Notes under the pieces: model-generated
Database searches by the model: none
What the model saw: the letters and a program-made list of their open reading frames with translations, nothing else
Told to the model about the DNA's origin: nothing
Source of the DNA: Faecalibacterium sp. CAG:74
GTDB lineage: Bacteria; Bacillota; Clostridia; Christensenellales; Aristaeellaceae
NCBI GenBank assembly: GCA_000437595.1
Contig: FR899798.1
Location: forward strand, 16,496-41,930
Direction of reading: 5' to 3'
Length of the DNA: 25,435 nt
In this document: positions 17,864 through 25,405 of the stretch, piece by piece
Numbering within the stretch: position 1 is the first letter of the stretch
Layout of the letters: each line of letters starts with the position of its first letter
Program-made: the position numbers and the translations under genes

Positions 17864-18015
17864 CAAAGCCGCACCACATCCGGCGTGCGCTGCTGATTGC
17901 CCCGACCGTCGTGGCGGCGCTTGCCGCAGGGGGCATGGTTTACCTGACAAGCTGTGCCATGGCGGAGCAGCCCGTCACGGCGATTCTGCCGACGCTGCTG
18001 GGCAGTCTGGAATAA
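17860..18015 (+). CDS. Small 51-residue single-span protein, coupled to Hsp70
   Basis: ATG at 17860 overlaps the Hsp70 TGA (ATGA), and the frame runs to TAA at 18013-18015. The product starts MTKPHHIRRALLIAPTVVAA, followed by a hydrophobic stretch to about residue 30 and LTSC at 30-33. It could be a membrane-anchored peptide or a small lipoprotein; the basic start (HHIRR) fits an inside-facing N-terminus. It is not part of any family I recognise. The overlap and the terminator six bases downstream place it as the last gene of the operon. Conservation in other genomes would decide whether it is real. Confidence 0.6.
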
Positions 18016-18020
18016 CAAGC

Positions 18021-18062
18021 AAGGGGATTGCGTCCACAATTTCGGACACAATCCCCTTTTTC
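18021..18062 (+). terminator. Intrinsic terminator of the Hsp70 operon
   Basis: AAGGGGATTG (18021-18030) pairs with CAATCCCCTT (18049-18058), and an inner GTCC/GGAC follows a C-A mismatch. A T-run follows. An A-run on the left arm means it may also act for the convergent azlD gene. Confidence 0.88.
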
Positions 18063-18075
18063 GTTGCAATAATCA

Positions 18076-18390
18076 TCAGAACAGCAGCAGAATTCCCTGC
18101 GCCGCCAGCACCGCCGCACACGCCGCAAGCGCCACCGTCAGCAGGCTCTTCCCCTTCCACGCGAGGAACACCGCTGCCACCAAACCAACCGCCGCCGTGC
18201 GCATATCCCCCGTGGAATACAATACGTCGGGAATCGTCATTGCCCCCAGCACCGCGAACGGCACATAGTGCAGGAATGACTTGACGAACGTTGATTTGAT
18301 TTCCTTGCGGAAAATCGTCAGCGGCAGCATCCGAATCAGGTACGTCACACCCGCCATCACAAGCAGGTAAATCGGAAAATTTGCCGTCAT
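18076..18390 (-). CDS. azlD: AzlD-family small subunit of branched-chain amino acid exporter
   Basis: A 104-residue hydrophobic protein with about four membrane helices and the family signature (YLLVMAGVTYLIRMLPLTIF, then VPFAVLGAMTIPDV). AzlD works with AzlC in the cytoplasmic membrane to export branched-chain amino acids or analogues. It overlaps azlC by four bases (ATGA), so the two are translationally coupled and made in the usual C-then-D order. No regulator such as azlB is next to it. Confidence 0.92.
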   Translation of the reverse strand: MTANFPIYLLVMAGVTYLIRMLPLTIFRKEIKSTFVKSFLHYVPFAVLGAMTIPDVLYSTGDMRTAAVGLVAAVFLAWKGKSLLTVALAACAAVLAAQGILLLF

Positions 18391-19115
18391 TGCGCATCAC
18401 CCGCTTTCGTTTCTTCCTCCCGCACGGGGAAGAACCACGCGCCCAGCGCCGAGGCGGCAATAGCACAGATGATGATGACAAACCCGCTGGACACCTGCGA
18501 GAGCATCGGCACATAGCGGAAACACAGGCTCATCGCGATAGCCATCAGCACGACAATGCGCACGGGCTTTTCCTTGCGCGCGGGTGGCAGGATGATGGCG
18601 AGGAACATGCCGAAAATCGCGATACCGAGCGCATTGCGGAGGAAAACCGGCAGCAGCGTGCCCGCGACCGCGCCCAGAATCGTACCGACCGACCAGCCGA
18701 GGTACGGCGCGGTCATCAACCCATACAAATACCAGTGACTGACCTTCCCCGGCTGACTGGATGCGACAGCGAATATCTCGTCCGTATTCATGAAAGAGAA
18801 GAACAGGCGGCGCGGTGTGTTCATATCCGAATCCATCTTCTGGGAGATGGACAGGCTCATCAGCGCATAGCGGAGGTTGATAATCAGCTGCGTCAGCGCG
18901 ACTTCGAGGTACGACGCCTGTGCGAGAATCAGCGGCAGCCCGGCGAACTGCCCCGCACTGGTGACGTTCGTCATGGAAATCAGCAGCGCTTCGAGCGGCG
19001 ACAAGCAATCCGCCACTGCCTTCATGCCGAACGTGAACGCAACGGATAGGTAGCCCAGCCCAATCGGGATTCCATGCCGGAAGCCCTTCGCAAAGAGTTT
19101 ACGATTCATCGTCAT
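18387..19115 (-). CDS. azlC: AzlC-family branched-chain amino acid permease
   Basis: A 242-residue integral membrane protein. It begins with FRHGIPIGLGYLSVAFTFGMKA and contains TSAGQFAGLPLI, LTQLIINLRYALMSLSISQ and SFMNTDEIFAVA, all typical of AzlC (YgaZ in E. coli). It is the large subunit of the AzlCD exporter. Two possible starts are six bases apart: ATG at 19115 and ATG at 19109. AAGAAGG lies five and eleven nt before them. A promoter is seen upstream. Confidence 0.93.
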   Translation of the reverse strand: MTMNRKLFAKGFRHGIPIGLGYLSVAFTFGMKAVADCLSPLEALLISMTNVTSAGQFAGLPLILAQASYLEVALTQLIINLRYALMSLSISQKMDSDMNTPRRLFFSFMNTDEIFAVASSQPGKVSHWYLYGLMTAPYLGWSVGTILGAVAGTLLPVFLRNALGIAIFGMFLAIILPPARKEKPVRIVVLMAIAMSLCFRYVPMLSQVSSGFVIIICAIAASALGAWFFPVREEETKAGDAQ

Positions 19116-19153
19116 TGATGCCTTCTTGTCGAAAAAGTCGGAACACAGCGTTT

Positions 19154-19183
19154 ATGATAGCACGAAGTCCATCCCTTCGTCAA
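19154..19183 (-). promoter_or_regulatory. Promoter of azlCD
   Basis: On the minus strand TTGACG (19183-19178), an 18-bp spacer and TATCAT (19159-19154). The start would be about 32 bp upstream of azlC. Confidence 0.65.
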
Positions 19184-19696
19184 CGTCTGTGCAGCAAAAG
19201 AACAGCAGGGAACTTCGTCCCGTTTCATTTGTCCCTGCACCCATTTCGCGATTGGCTGATGGCGGAAAAGACATCACCCGACGCGCCGCCGAGTTGTGCG
19301 GTATTGCCCATGCAAAACCGGCAGCTGATGGCACTTCATCGACTGCCGGTTTGCGTCTGTTCCTTCTGCAAACATAAGCAGCCACACACCGTAGCGCATG
19401 GTTGCTATGGATATTGATTCAGTTCGATAAACTGGAATTTGAAAACCACGATTTCATAAGTGGTTACTGCCCCTCATAGGGCTTTAATAAAATCCTCCAA
19501 AACGCTTGAAAACAAAGGATTTATCGCAATGTGTCCGCCTTATCCCTTTATACGATTTCACTTGCGTTTATGCTTCCCTCGCCACCTCATAAGGGCAAAA
19601 ATAAGGGAAGAAAAATCTGATAACAAGCTATAAAAACAAGTGGCAATCGGGAAACTGTGACATATGTGCGAATATATTATACTGGAGGATTTCAAG
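19184..19696. other. Gene-free junction between chromosome and mobile element
   Basis: I see no convincing gene here. 19184-19385 is GC-rich like the chromosome and holds an inverted repeat AAACCGGCAG (19315-19324) / CTGCCGGTTT (19343-19352). From about 19390 the sequence turns AT-rich. It contains ACCAC/GTGGT and AAATCCT/AGGATTT inverted repeats around 19440-19525. The left end of the mobile element should lie in this interval, but I cannot identify the attachment site. Confidence 0.5.
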
Positions 19697-20074
19697 ATGG
19701 ACAAGTACATTTATGATGAAAACAACGGTCTTTGGTATGAACTGCAAGGCGAATACTATTTGCCGTGCCTTAGCTTGCCACCCGAAGAAGAAAAGCCTAT
19801 CGGGATATGGGGACAGCGGCACAAACGCTACCTGAAAGAACATAGAAAAGCAACCTACACAACACTTCTGACCAGCGGTAAGCTCAACACTTATCTTTCC
19901 GGCATCAACGAACAGGCGCAGGAACGCTTTGAACGGCTCATAGATGGCATGAAGCAGGCACAGGGTATCACGGAACAATTAAAGGCGGAAAACGCCTTAG
20001 AATGGGTCAGGAGAATGAATAATATACGGGCTTGTGCGATGGAGATTGTGAATAAAGAAATCATCTTCGCATAG
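19697..20074 (+). CDS. tnpV: TnpV family transposon-encoded protein
   Basis: A 125-residue protein matching the TnpV family found on Tn4451-like and other clostridial mobile elements. Recognisable parts are MDKYIYDENNGLWYELQGEY, PEEEKPIGIWGQRHKRYLKE and NALEWVRRMNNIRACAMEIV. Its exact role is not known. GGAGG lies about nine nt before the ATG at 19697; an upstream in-frame ATG at 19664 precedes this site and lacks its own. It is the first coding sequence of the low-GC block and ends at a terminator. Confidence 0.9.
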   Translation: MDKYIYDENNGLWYELQGEYYLPCLSLPPEEEKPIGIWGQRHKRYLKEHRKATYTTLLTSGKLNTYLSGINEQAQERFERLIDGMKQAQGITEQLKAENALEWVRRMNNIRACAMEIVNKEIIFA

Positions 20075-20095
20075 CAGACTGGCGGTAACGCAAAG

Positions 20096-20134
20096 CGAGG
20101 GGTAAAGGTGTAAATGCCTTACCCCTCGTATTTT
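20096..20134 (+). terminator. Terminator after tnpV
   Basis: CGAGGGGTAA (20096-20105) and TTACCCCTCG (20119-20128) pair perfectly over 10 bp, followed by TATTTTAT. It separates tnpV from the PadR operon. 20135-20260 holds no gene. Confidence 0.8.
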
Positions 20135-20260
20135 ATGACGAGAATATGGCTTAACACAAGGCATTTGTGGGTTAAAAGCGCTACAGTAGAGAGATTATGC
20201 TGAAAACATAGGGTTTGGCAATCCAAAAGCAAACTCTTTATGAATGTTGTCTGTTGCCTC

Positions 20261-20315
20261 TTGACTTATATCGGCAATCTATATATAATCGATATGTAGA
20301 CTGTCGATACAAGGA
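20261..20315 (+). promoter_or_regulatory. PadR operon promoter with likely PadR operator
   Basis: TTGACT (20261-20266), 17 bp, TATAAT (20284-20289). Partly palindromic AT-rich motifs surround the -10: ATATCGG before it, ATCGATAT overlapping its end, and GTCGATAC at about 20303-20310. PadR regulators commonly control their own operon through such palindromes, so autoregulation is likely. Confidence 0.75.
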
Positions 20316-20324
20316 GGGACATAT

Positions 20325-20672
20325 ATGGCAATTGATAAATCTCTGATTTCAGGGAATACAGATATGCTGATTTTGAAGCTGCTTGAAAAACAAGATATGT
20401 ATGGGTATCAGATGATAGAAGAACTTGCGAAGCAATCCGACCATACTTTTGAATTGAAAGCAGGAACATTATATCCTCTGCTCCATCTCTTAGAGCAAAA
20501 GCAGTATCTTGTGTCCTATGACGGAGAAACTGTTGCGGGGAAAACAAGAAAATATTACAGGATTACAGATGAAGGGAAAAGATTTCTTGTGGTGCGGCTG
20601 TCTGAGTGGGAAAGCTACTCTGCCGCAGTCAATAAGGTTTTGTCGGGGGGTGTTTTGCTTGCAGGAATATAA
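20325..20672 (+). CDS. PadR family transcriptional regulator
   Basis: A 115-residue winged-helix regulator of the short PadR class. It opens MAIDKSLISGNTDMLILKLL, followed by YGYQMIEELAKQS, LKAGTLYPLLHLLEQKQYL and KTRKYYRITDEGKRFL, all standard for the family. AAGGAGG lies nine bases before the ATG. PadR proteins usually repress a neighbouring membrane protein gene until an inducer such as an antibiotic or stress signal binds. The next gene starts inside its 3' end (14-bp overlap), so the two are tightly coupled. The inducer is unknown. Confidence 0.93.
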   Translation: MAIDKSLISGNTDMLILKLLEKQDMYGYQMIEELAKQSDHTFELKAGTLYPLLHLLEQKQYLVSYDGETVAGKTRKYYRITDEGKRFLVVRLSEWESYSAAVNKVLSGGVLLAGI

Positions 20673-21954
20673 TTCTCCCGAAGAATATATCAAGGATGTT
20701 CAAAGATACATTCGTTGGAGCAGAGCAAAGGTTGTGGCAACAAGAGAGCTTTCTGACCACATAAACGACCAATACGATGCTTTGCGGGAAAACGGTCTGA
20801 ATCAGAAAGAAGCAATGAGAAAAGCCATTGAAGAAATGGGCGATGCAGATGTAGTTGGGACAGAGCTTGATATTGTCCACCGCCCGAAAGTGAATTGGCT
20901 GTTGCTGCTCATAGCAGGCGTGTTGCTGCTGAGTGGTATTCTAATCTCTGCTATGCTAACCTCAATATCCCTGACCGTACCAAAGATAATCGGTATTGTG
21001 CTTGGAGTTTGTGTTGCTGCTTTTTTGTATTTTATTGATTACACTGTCTTAATTCGCTTTCCAAGAGCGTTATACGGACTGCTCTCACTGGCGGCAATCT
21101 TCGGGCTACTCTATGAATTATGGAACGGATTTGCACCGCTTGGATACGGTTTTCTGTTCTACCTGCTGCTATGCTATCCGATTGTTTTGGTCGGAATCCT
21201 GTTTTATGAAAAGAACAGTGAAAGCGAGACAAAAATCATACATTACTGGCTATATGCTATTTTTCCGCTGACTTTAGCGTTAATAAATCAAGCGTTTCCA
21301 GTTTTTGTGTTGCTGTTGGCTTGCGAGCTATTCATCTTTTGCTGCGGGTTAAAATTAAAATGGCTGAAATGGAATCGTGTTAATATCTTCGGTGTGGCTT
21401 GTATGCTGATTTTTCTTATTATCGGAGTGTACCTGTTAAGCCGCTTTTATCATCTTTTTCGCTTGCAGGAAAATACAGGATATTTACAACAGCTCGATTT
21501 CTTTTCGGTGTTTCGTGAAGCGGAGTTAATTGGAAAAAGCGGAATGCCTGTTGATGTGAAGGTAATGAGCTACTTCTATGACCACCCAATCACCCTGCTC
21601 CTGTACGAATACGGAAAATTTTCACTTGTATTTTTGCTGTTTGTATTCGGGATATTGTTTGCTATCCTTTACAGGACTTCAAAAAAGCAGGATACAGAGG
21701 TTGGCAAACTTCTAACCAATACCGTGCTGTTGATTTATATTTTACGAATTGTTTTCACTGCCTTATCCGACATTGGGGTTCTTCCGAACTTCTTTATGTG
21801 CGTCCCCTTCGTTGTAACAGGAGGAATGTTCATTATTTACGATATGGCACTTGTTGGAATTATCCTATCAGTAAACCGCAATGAGAGCATTGCAAAGGAT
21901 TGGATTAAATTAAAAAGCAAGCGTAACGCTGCTAAAAACGGAGGTCAACTATGA
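20659..21954 (+). CDS. Membrane protein: permease-prefix-like domain fused to FtsW/RodA (SEDS)-like region
   Basis: A 431-residue protein. The start is taken as TTG 20659, after GGGGGGTG and overlapping padR by 14 bp. Residues about 1-75 form a charged helical domain (EEYIKDVQRYIRWSRAKVVA, then EAMRKAIEEMGDADVVG) like the prefix domain of PadR-associated permeases. About nine to ten membrane helices follow. The C-terminal half resembles SEDS glycosyltransferases: YDHPITLLLYEYG aligns with the family TDFIFAxxxEExG segment, keeping an Asp at about residue 308. The final part (LPNFFMCVPFVVTGGMFIIY) resembles the SEDS LPFxSYGGSS segment, though SYGG is changed. It could polymerise or modify cell-wall glycan, or act only as a sensor. 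It shares an ATGA overlap with the lipoprotein gene. Confidence 0.78.
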   Translation: MQEYNSPEEYIKDVQRYIRWSRAKVVATRELSDHINDQYDALRENGLNQKEAMRKAIEEMGDADVVGTELDIVHRPKVNWLLLLIAGVLLLSGILISAMLTSISLTVPKIIGIVLGVCVAAFLYFIDYTVLIRFPRALYGLLSLAAIFGLLYELWNGFAPLGYGFLFYLLLCYPIVLVGILFYEKNSESETKIIHYWLYAIFPLTLALINQAFPVFVLLLACELFIFCCGLKLKWLKWNRVNIFGVACMLIFLIIGVYLLSRFYHLFRLQENTGYLQQLDFFSVFREAELIGKSGMPVDVKVMSYFYDHPITLLLYEYGKFSLVFLLFVFGILFAILYRTSKKQDTEVGKLLTNTVLLIYILRIVFTALSDIGVLPNFFMCVPFVVTGGMFIIYDMALVGIILSVNRNESIAKDWIKLKSKRNAAKNGGQL

Positions 21955-22421
21955 AAAAATTCTTATGTGCTATTCTATTCTTGACGATGGTAATCAGTCT
22001 CTCCGCCTGCGGCGGTAAAGGCGTTTCGACACTTGTGAAGCATTATGGTCAGGAAAAGGTCGATGAAATGGAAATCGAGTGTACCGATGAAACACAGCTA
22101 AAGGTCGCAAATGACCTCATAGCAGAAGCAAAGGATATTATGTCTTACTGCGGGTCAGGAGACGGTACGAATAAAGAGGACTGCGGTGCGTTAGAAAGAT
22201 ACTATTTCTTTGATGATAAGGCGGTTCGGGCAGATGTTTCGATAGAACTTGTAACCACCAAACAGGAAAATGGGAAGGGATATATCTGGGTGAAATATTC
22301 AGCCGATTATTACGATAAGGATGATACTCTCATTTCTGGTAACGGAGAAGCATATTCACGTTGGGATATTGAACAGTTAGATGGAAAATGGACGGTAACG
22401 TTAATTGACGAAATACCGTAA
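21951..22421 (+). CDS. Lipoprotein, function unknown
   Basis: A 156-residue protein with a lipoprotein signal: MKKFLCAILFLTMVISLSAC, with the LSAC lipobox and modified Cys at about residue 20. The mature part is acidic and probably beta-rich in its second half. Its C-terminal region ends WDIEQLDGKWTVTLIDEIP. It would be anchored outside the cytoplasmic membrane. ATGA overlap with the SEDS-like gene makes coupled synthesis likely, so it may be an extracytoplasmic partner of that protein. I do not recognise the family. Confidence 0.85.
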   Translation: MKKFLCAILFLTMVISLSACGGKGVSTLVKHYGQEKVDEMEIECTDETQLKVANDLIAEAKDIMSYCGSGDGTNKEDCGALERYYFFDDKAVRADVSIELVTTKQENGKGYIWVKYSADYYDKDDTLISGNGEAYSRWDIEQLDGKWTVTLIDEIP

Positions 22422-22435
22422 GGATTGGTGAGTGT

Positions 22436-22612
22436 ATGCAGAAACAAGCCGAATGGATATTATGTCCTGTTTGTGGCAACAAAACCCGTGACAGAACAAG
22501 ATATGATACGGTCTTGAAAAACTATCCTCTCTACTGCCCGAAGTGCAAGCAGGAAACGCTGATAGAAGCAGAGAACTTGAAAGTAACCGTTATAAAGAAA
22601 CAGGAAAACTAA
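22436..22612 (+). CDS. Cysteine-rich KTR domain protein (58 residues)
   Basis: ATG at 22436 to TAA at 22610-22612. The product has WILCPVCGNKTRDRTRYDT and YPLYCPKCKQETLI, the signature of the Cys-rich KTR family common on clostridial mobile elements. The two CPxC pairs (C10/C13 and C34/C37) would bind one zinc ion. The role is unknown; nucleic-acid binding is likely. It begins 14 bp past the lipoprotein stop and may be read with that operon. Confidence 0.88.
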   Translation: MQKQAEWILCPVCGNKTRDRTRYDTVLKNYPLYCPKCKQETLIEAENLKVTVIKKQEN

Positions 22613-22623
22613 TCTCTATATGT

Positions 22624-22663
22624 ATGCCGCCGTGTATGGGTAAAACCATAGCGGCGGTTTTTC
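22624..22663 (+). terminator. Terminator between the KTR gene and the convergent relaxase gene
   Basis: CCGCC (22627-22631) pairs with GGCGG (22653-22657), and an inner TATGG/CCATA pairs as well. A T-run follows. Confidence 0.8.
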
Positions 22664-22668
22664 TTCGC

Positions 22669-24081
22669 CTATCGGCTGCCTCTGTCAAAGGATTTCTTTC
22701 GTGGCTTTTGCTGTCTGCCCTGCTCCTGCAACTGTCTGAGCCTGTTTCGGACGCCCTCCTTTTCGGGCGGTCTTGGCGGTCTGCTCTTTTGTTTCACCTG
22801 ACGCTCCCATTCGGCAAGGTCACGGTTGTATTGTTCCACAACGGCTTCCGCCTCCCGATAGGTCGCCATGAATGCCTGCACATCGGGATAACCGTCCTCC
22901 CTGAGAATATCGGGGAGCTTATCCAGCCTGCGGTCAATTTCTTGCTCCGTCTGCTGTATCTGCTCGGTAAGGGCTTTGCGCTCCTTGCCCTTGAAAATCC
23001 CTGTTGTTTCTGCAAGCTGTGTTTTCAGCTTGGGCAGAATGTTGTCCTGCAAATTCCTAATCCCTCTTGCCTCATCCTGCACCCGTATCATTAGATTCCG
23101 CATGGTGCAGAACTCTGTCATATCAATATCCAGCGTGGGCTTCGGCGGTATCCCGTATTCACGGATAAGGTTTTGTAAAATGTCCTTCGCCTTGTTCACG
23201 ATACGGCGGAACAGATTCGGCAGCCAGCCCTCGCTTTTAATGGATTGGCTAACCTTGTCGTGTATCTCGGTTTGTTTGATTTCCAGTATTTTAGCCTCCT
23301 CAATCCCCGATACAAGTGCCATGTCCGCTGTCCTGTTCCATTCCTGCCTTGTAGCGTTGTCGGCTGCAATCTCTTCGGCTTTGGGATTGTTCTTGCCTAT
23401 TTTCTTTGTCGGCAGGTACACGCTGTTTTTGTCAAATACCTTCAGGTGCTGTTCAGGGTTTTCAATATGGAGATTGATAAGGTTTGTATAATCCTCTTTT
23501 ACCTCCCGAAGAAAAGGCTCTCTCTTGAAGCGGTCATCCTTTACGGTGAACAGATGGCTTTCGTAAACCTCTCCCTTTTTGATAATGGTACAGCCTTTTC
23601 TTATCTGCCCGTCCTCACCTGTGATTTCCTTCTTGGTGCGTACCCGCTTGCCTGTTTCGTCAAAGAATACGCTTCTTGTGGCAATCTTCACATCAGGCTC
23701 AGGAAGCAGCTTCCTTTCGCTGAAAATCAGATGAATGTGGTAATTGGTCTTGCGCTTATTGTGGTGCAATGCCGACACACATTCCACGCCGTACCGCCTG
23801 CGGAACTCATCTGTAAAATCCTCAAGCACCTGCTGCGGCTCGTACTGCGTGTAAACTTCGGGCAGGGCGATAATCAGCTCCCTTGCCTCAATACATTTCC
23901 CCTCTGCGCCGCTGCGCTGGAACTCCTGCCGGCTCTCCCTTGCGAGATTATTCCAAAAGGCATTGTCGGCGGTGCGGTAAGTGGCGTACAGATTTTCCTG
24001 TCTTGCGTGGCTGGTGATATACGATATTCGTCCTTTGACATTAGGCAGCTTCGACATCTGTATGAAGCTGTGTCTTGCCAT
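22669..24081 (-). CDS. MobA/MobL family relaxase
   Basis: A 470-residue relaxase that would nick oriT and lead single-stranded transfer during conjugative mobilization. The N-terminal domain (about 1-125) holds the metal-binding histidines in ALHHNKRKTNYHIHLIFSER (H106, H107, H115, H117). Candidate catalytic tyrosines lie in YITSHARQENLYATY. The C-terminal half is long, charged and helical (coiled coil, about 330-470), often used for contact with the coupling protein or for oligomerisation. The start has AAAGAAAGG about seven nt upstream. No helicase, primase or type IV secretion gene is in the window, so mobilization probably depends on another element, or those genes lie further right. Confidence 0.9.
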   Translation of the reverse strand: MARHSFIQMSKLPNVKGRISYITSHARQENLYATYRTADNAFWNNLARESRQEFQRSGAEGKCIEARELIIALPEVYTQYEPQQVLEDFTDEFRRRYGVECVSALHHNKRKTNYHIHLIFSERKLLPEPDVKIATRSVFFDETGKRVRTKKEITGEDGQIRKGCTIIKKGEVYESHLFTVKDDRFKREPFLREVKEDYTNLINLHIENPEQHLKVFDKNSVYLPTKKIGKNNPKAEEIAADNATRQEWNRTADMALVSGIEEAKILEIKQTEIHDKVSQSIKSEGWLPNLFRRIVNKAKDILQNLIREYGIPPKPTLDIDMTEFCTMRNLMIRVQDEARGIRNLQDNILPKLKTQLAETTGIFKGKERKALTEQIQQTEQEIDRRLDKLPDILREDGYPDVQAFMATYREAEAVVEQYNRDLAEWERQVKQKSRPPRPPEKEGVRNRLRQLQEQGRQQKPRKKSFDRGSR

Positions 24082-24099
24082 AATCCAACCTTTCTTTAA

Positions 24100-24309
24100 A
24101 ATATACCGTTCTCATTTTGCAACCGTCTTGACGGTTGCTGCTGTTTCGGCGGCTTTGCTGACGGAACAGCGCCGTATCAAAAGCGGCAGGGATTTCCTGC
24201 AAGCGTTGATACGGTAGCTCCCCGCAGGGGCGAAATACCCTGAGTACAAATCGACAGATTTGTGCGAGGGGTGTATTTCGCTCTCAAACGCCGAGGGCTT
24301 TAAGAACGG
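24100..24309 (-). other. Probable oriT: three hairpins upstream of the relaxase
   Basis: Hairpin 1 is GCAACCGTC/GACGGTTGC (24119-24138). Hairpin 2 is CCGTATCAA (24172-24180) / TTGATACGG (24206-24214), with GCAGG/CCTGC inside. Hairpin 3 is GCGAAATAC (24230-24238) / GTATTTCGC (24273-24281), with ACAAATC/GATTTGT inside. No gene is present. Stacked inverted repeats directly before a mob gene are the usual oriT layout. The nick site cannot be read. Confidence 0.65.
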
Positions 24310-24525
24310 TCAATCTACTCGGCGGACATCATTCTGATTGAGAAGATTTCTGCCTTGATTGACCGTCATAAAACGCTCCAGCGTGTCCCTTCGGATAATG
24401 GTCTTGCGCCCTACCTTTAAGACAGGCAGCTTGCCCCAGTCCACCAATTTCCGCATGGTGTTCCTGCCGATACCCGTACATTCGGCGGCTTCCTCGATGG
24501 TCATACCTATTTTAACTGCGTTCAT
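24310..24525 (-). CDS. Excisionase-family helix-turn-helix protein
   Basis: A 71-residue MerR/excisionase-type DNA-binding protein: MTIEEAAECTGIGRNTMRKL is the helix-turn-helix, followed by the wing LPVLKVGRKTIIRRDTLERF. Such proteins direct excision of integrated elements or regulate mob genes. GGAGG lies eight nt upstream of the ATG. A consensus promoter precedes it. It is separated from the relaxase gene by the probable oriT, and both may share this promoter. Confidence 0.87.
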   Translation of the reverse strand: MNAVKIGMTIEEAAECTGIGRNTMRKLVDWGKLPVLKVGRKTIIRRDTLERFMTVNQGRNLLNQNDVRRVD

Positions 24526-24552
24526 TATCTCATCCTCCTTTTGAAATACTTG

Positions 24553-24660
24553 TTTTGCAACTGTACAATCCTAATTATACTTATTTTGCAATCTCGTGTC
24601 AACCTGTTTTGCAACTGTTTAGGAATTTTTTTTAATATTTATCCCGTTTCAGGGTTGCAA
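24553..24660. promoter_or_regulatory. Divergent control region with four TTTTGCAA-type boxes
   Basis: Boxes lie at 24553-24560, 24584-24591, 24607-24614 and 24653-24660 (the last is GGTTGCAA). Two are followed by CTGT and two by TCT. The second lies in the spacer of the leftward promoter, the third just upstream of its -35, and the fourth forms the -35 of the rightward promoter. They look like operator sites for the Xre or excisionase protein. Confidence 0.75.
24574..24602 (-). promoter_or_regulatory. Consensus promoter of the excisionase gene
   Basis: On the minus strand TTGACA (24602-24597) and TATAAT (24579-24574) with a 17-bp spacer; both hexamers are perfect. Confidence 0.9.
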
Positions 24661-24683
24661 TCTGCATTTTGATGTGCTATAAT
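24655..24683 (+). promoter_or_regulatory. Promoter of the Xre regulator gene
   Basis: TTGCAA (24655-24660), 17 bp, TATAAT (24678-24683). The -35 is part of a TTGCAA box, so the same protein could repress this promoter directly. Confidence 0.8.
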
Positions 24684-24707
24684 GATACTCGTCAGGAGGT
24701 GAAAACC

Positions 24708-25373
24708 TTGAAAAAAGAAATTGAATTCACCGCAAAACAAGTCGGTGAACGGGTAAAAGAGCGCCGAACAGAACTAAACCTTACCATGCCTGAGCTTGGA
24801 AAGCGTATCGGCGTAAACAAATCCACCATTCAGCGGTATGAAGCAGACGGCGTTGACCCGAAGCGTACTATGATTATCAACGGTCTTGCCGATGCGCTGC
24901 TTACCACTCCCGAATGGCTGACAGGGCTTTCCGAGGAAAAGGAATATGATGCCCGCACGCTCTGCCAAAAGGACATTGAGGAGCATATCAAAAAGTACCT
25001 TGATACGGTTTCCTCCACGGTCAGCGGAGAGCCGCACCAGCAGCTTCTTACCACCTTCCTCGGCAAGATGATTGACCTGTACTCGGTGCTGTGCCACTAC
25101 TTTGCTAACGCTATGGCGGAGGTTGACCGTGTGGCGGAGGACGAGGGCTTGAAGCAGTCGATTATGCGGTATGCGATTGAGGTGGGCGCAATCGAAGAAC
25201 GGGTCTACCGCAAAGAAATGGAAATACCTATCGAAGATATGAAGCGTTTTTTAGACGGAATTTTACATATCTACGATGAGGGACGCACCAAAGTATCTAT
25301 GGGCGACCTCTTCGGGATAGTGACGGAAGCCGAAAACAGGCTTGCCGAAAAAGAAAATTCCGTGGCACCTTGA
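24708..25373 (+). CDS. Xre-type helix-turn-helix regulator
   Basis: A 221-residue protein. The N-terminal Cro/CI-type domain is clear at about 10-65 (VGERVKERRTELNLTMPELG, then VNKSTIQRYEADGVDP). The rest is helical and acidic, of unknown function, perhaps for dimerisation or signal binding. I chose TTG 24708 because AGGAGGTG lies six nt upstream; the ATG at 24669 lies before the -10 element and so would not be on the transcript. It is divergent from the excisionase gene and shares the boxed control region, as in the regulation modules of integrative elements. Confidence 0.88.
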   Translation: MKKEIEFTAKQVGERVKERRTELNLTMPELGKRIGVNKSTIQRYEADGVDPKRTMIINGLADALLTTPEWLTGLSEEKEYDARTLCQKDIEEHIKKYLDTVSSTVSGEPHQQLLTTFLGKMIDLYSVLCHYFANAMAEVDRVAEDEGLKQSIMRYAIEVGAIEERVYRKEMEIPIEDMKRFLDGILHIYDEGRTKVSMGDLFGIVTEAENRLAEKENSVAP

Positions 25374-25374
25374 C

Positions 25375-25405
25375 AAAAAAATATGCCGATTGAAACCAAC
25401 CGGCA
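25375..25405 (-). terminator. Terminator for a leftward gene beyond the window
   Basis: Read on the minus strand, TGCCGGTTG/CAATCGGCA forms a stem (25405-25397 and 25392-25384), followed by TAT and a run of seven T. It implies a convergent gene to the right. 25406-25435 shows no feature. Confidence 0.65.

Noticed and set aside
19312..19355. AAACCGGCAG/CTGCCGGTTT inverted repeat considered as a terminator
   Set aside because: Loop of 18 nt and no T-run on either strand; it is kept only as part of the junction description.
19505..19633. Short rightward frame near the element edge
   Set aside because: No RBS, no recognisable product and a composition like noncoding AT-rich DNA.
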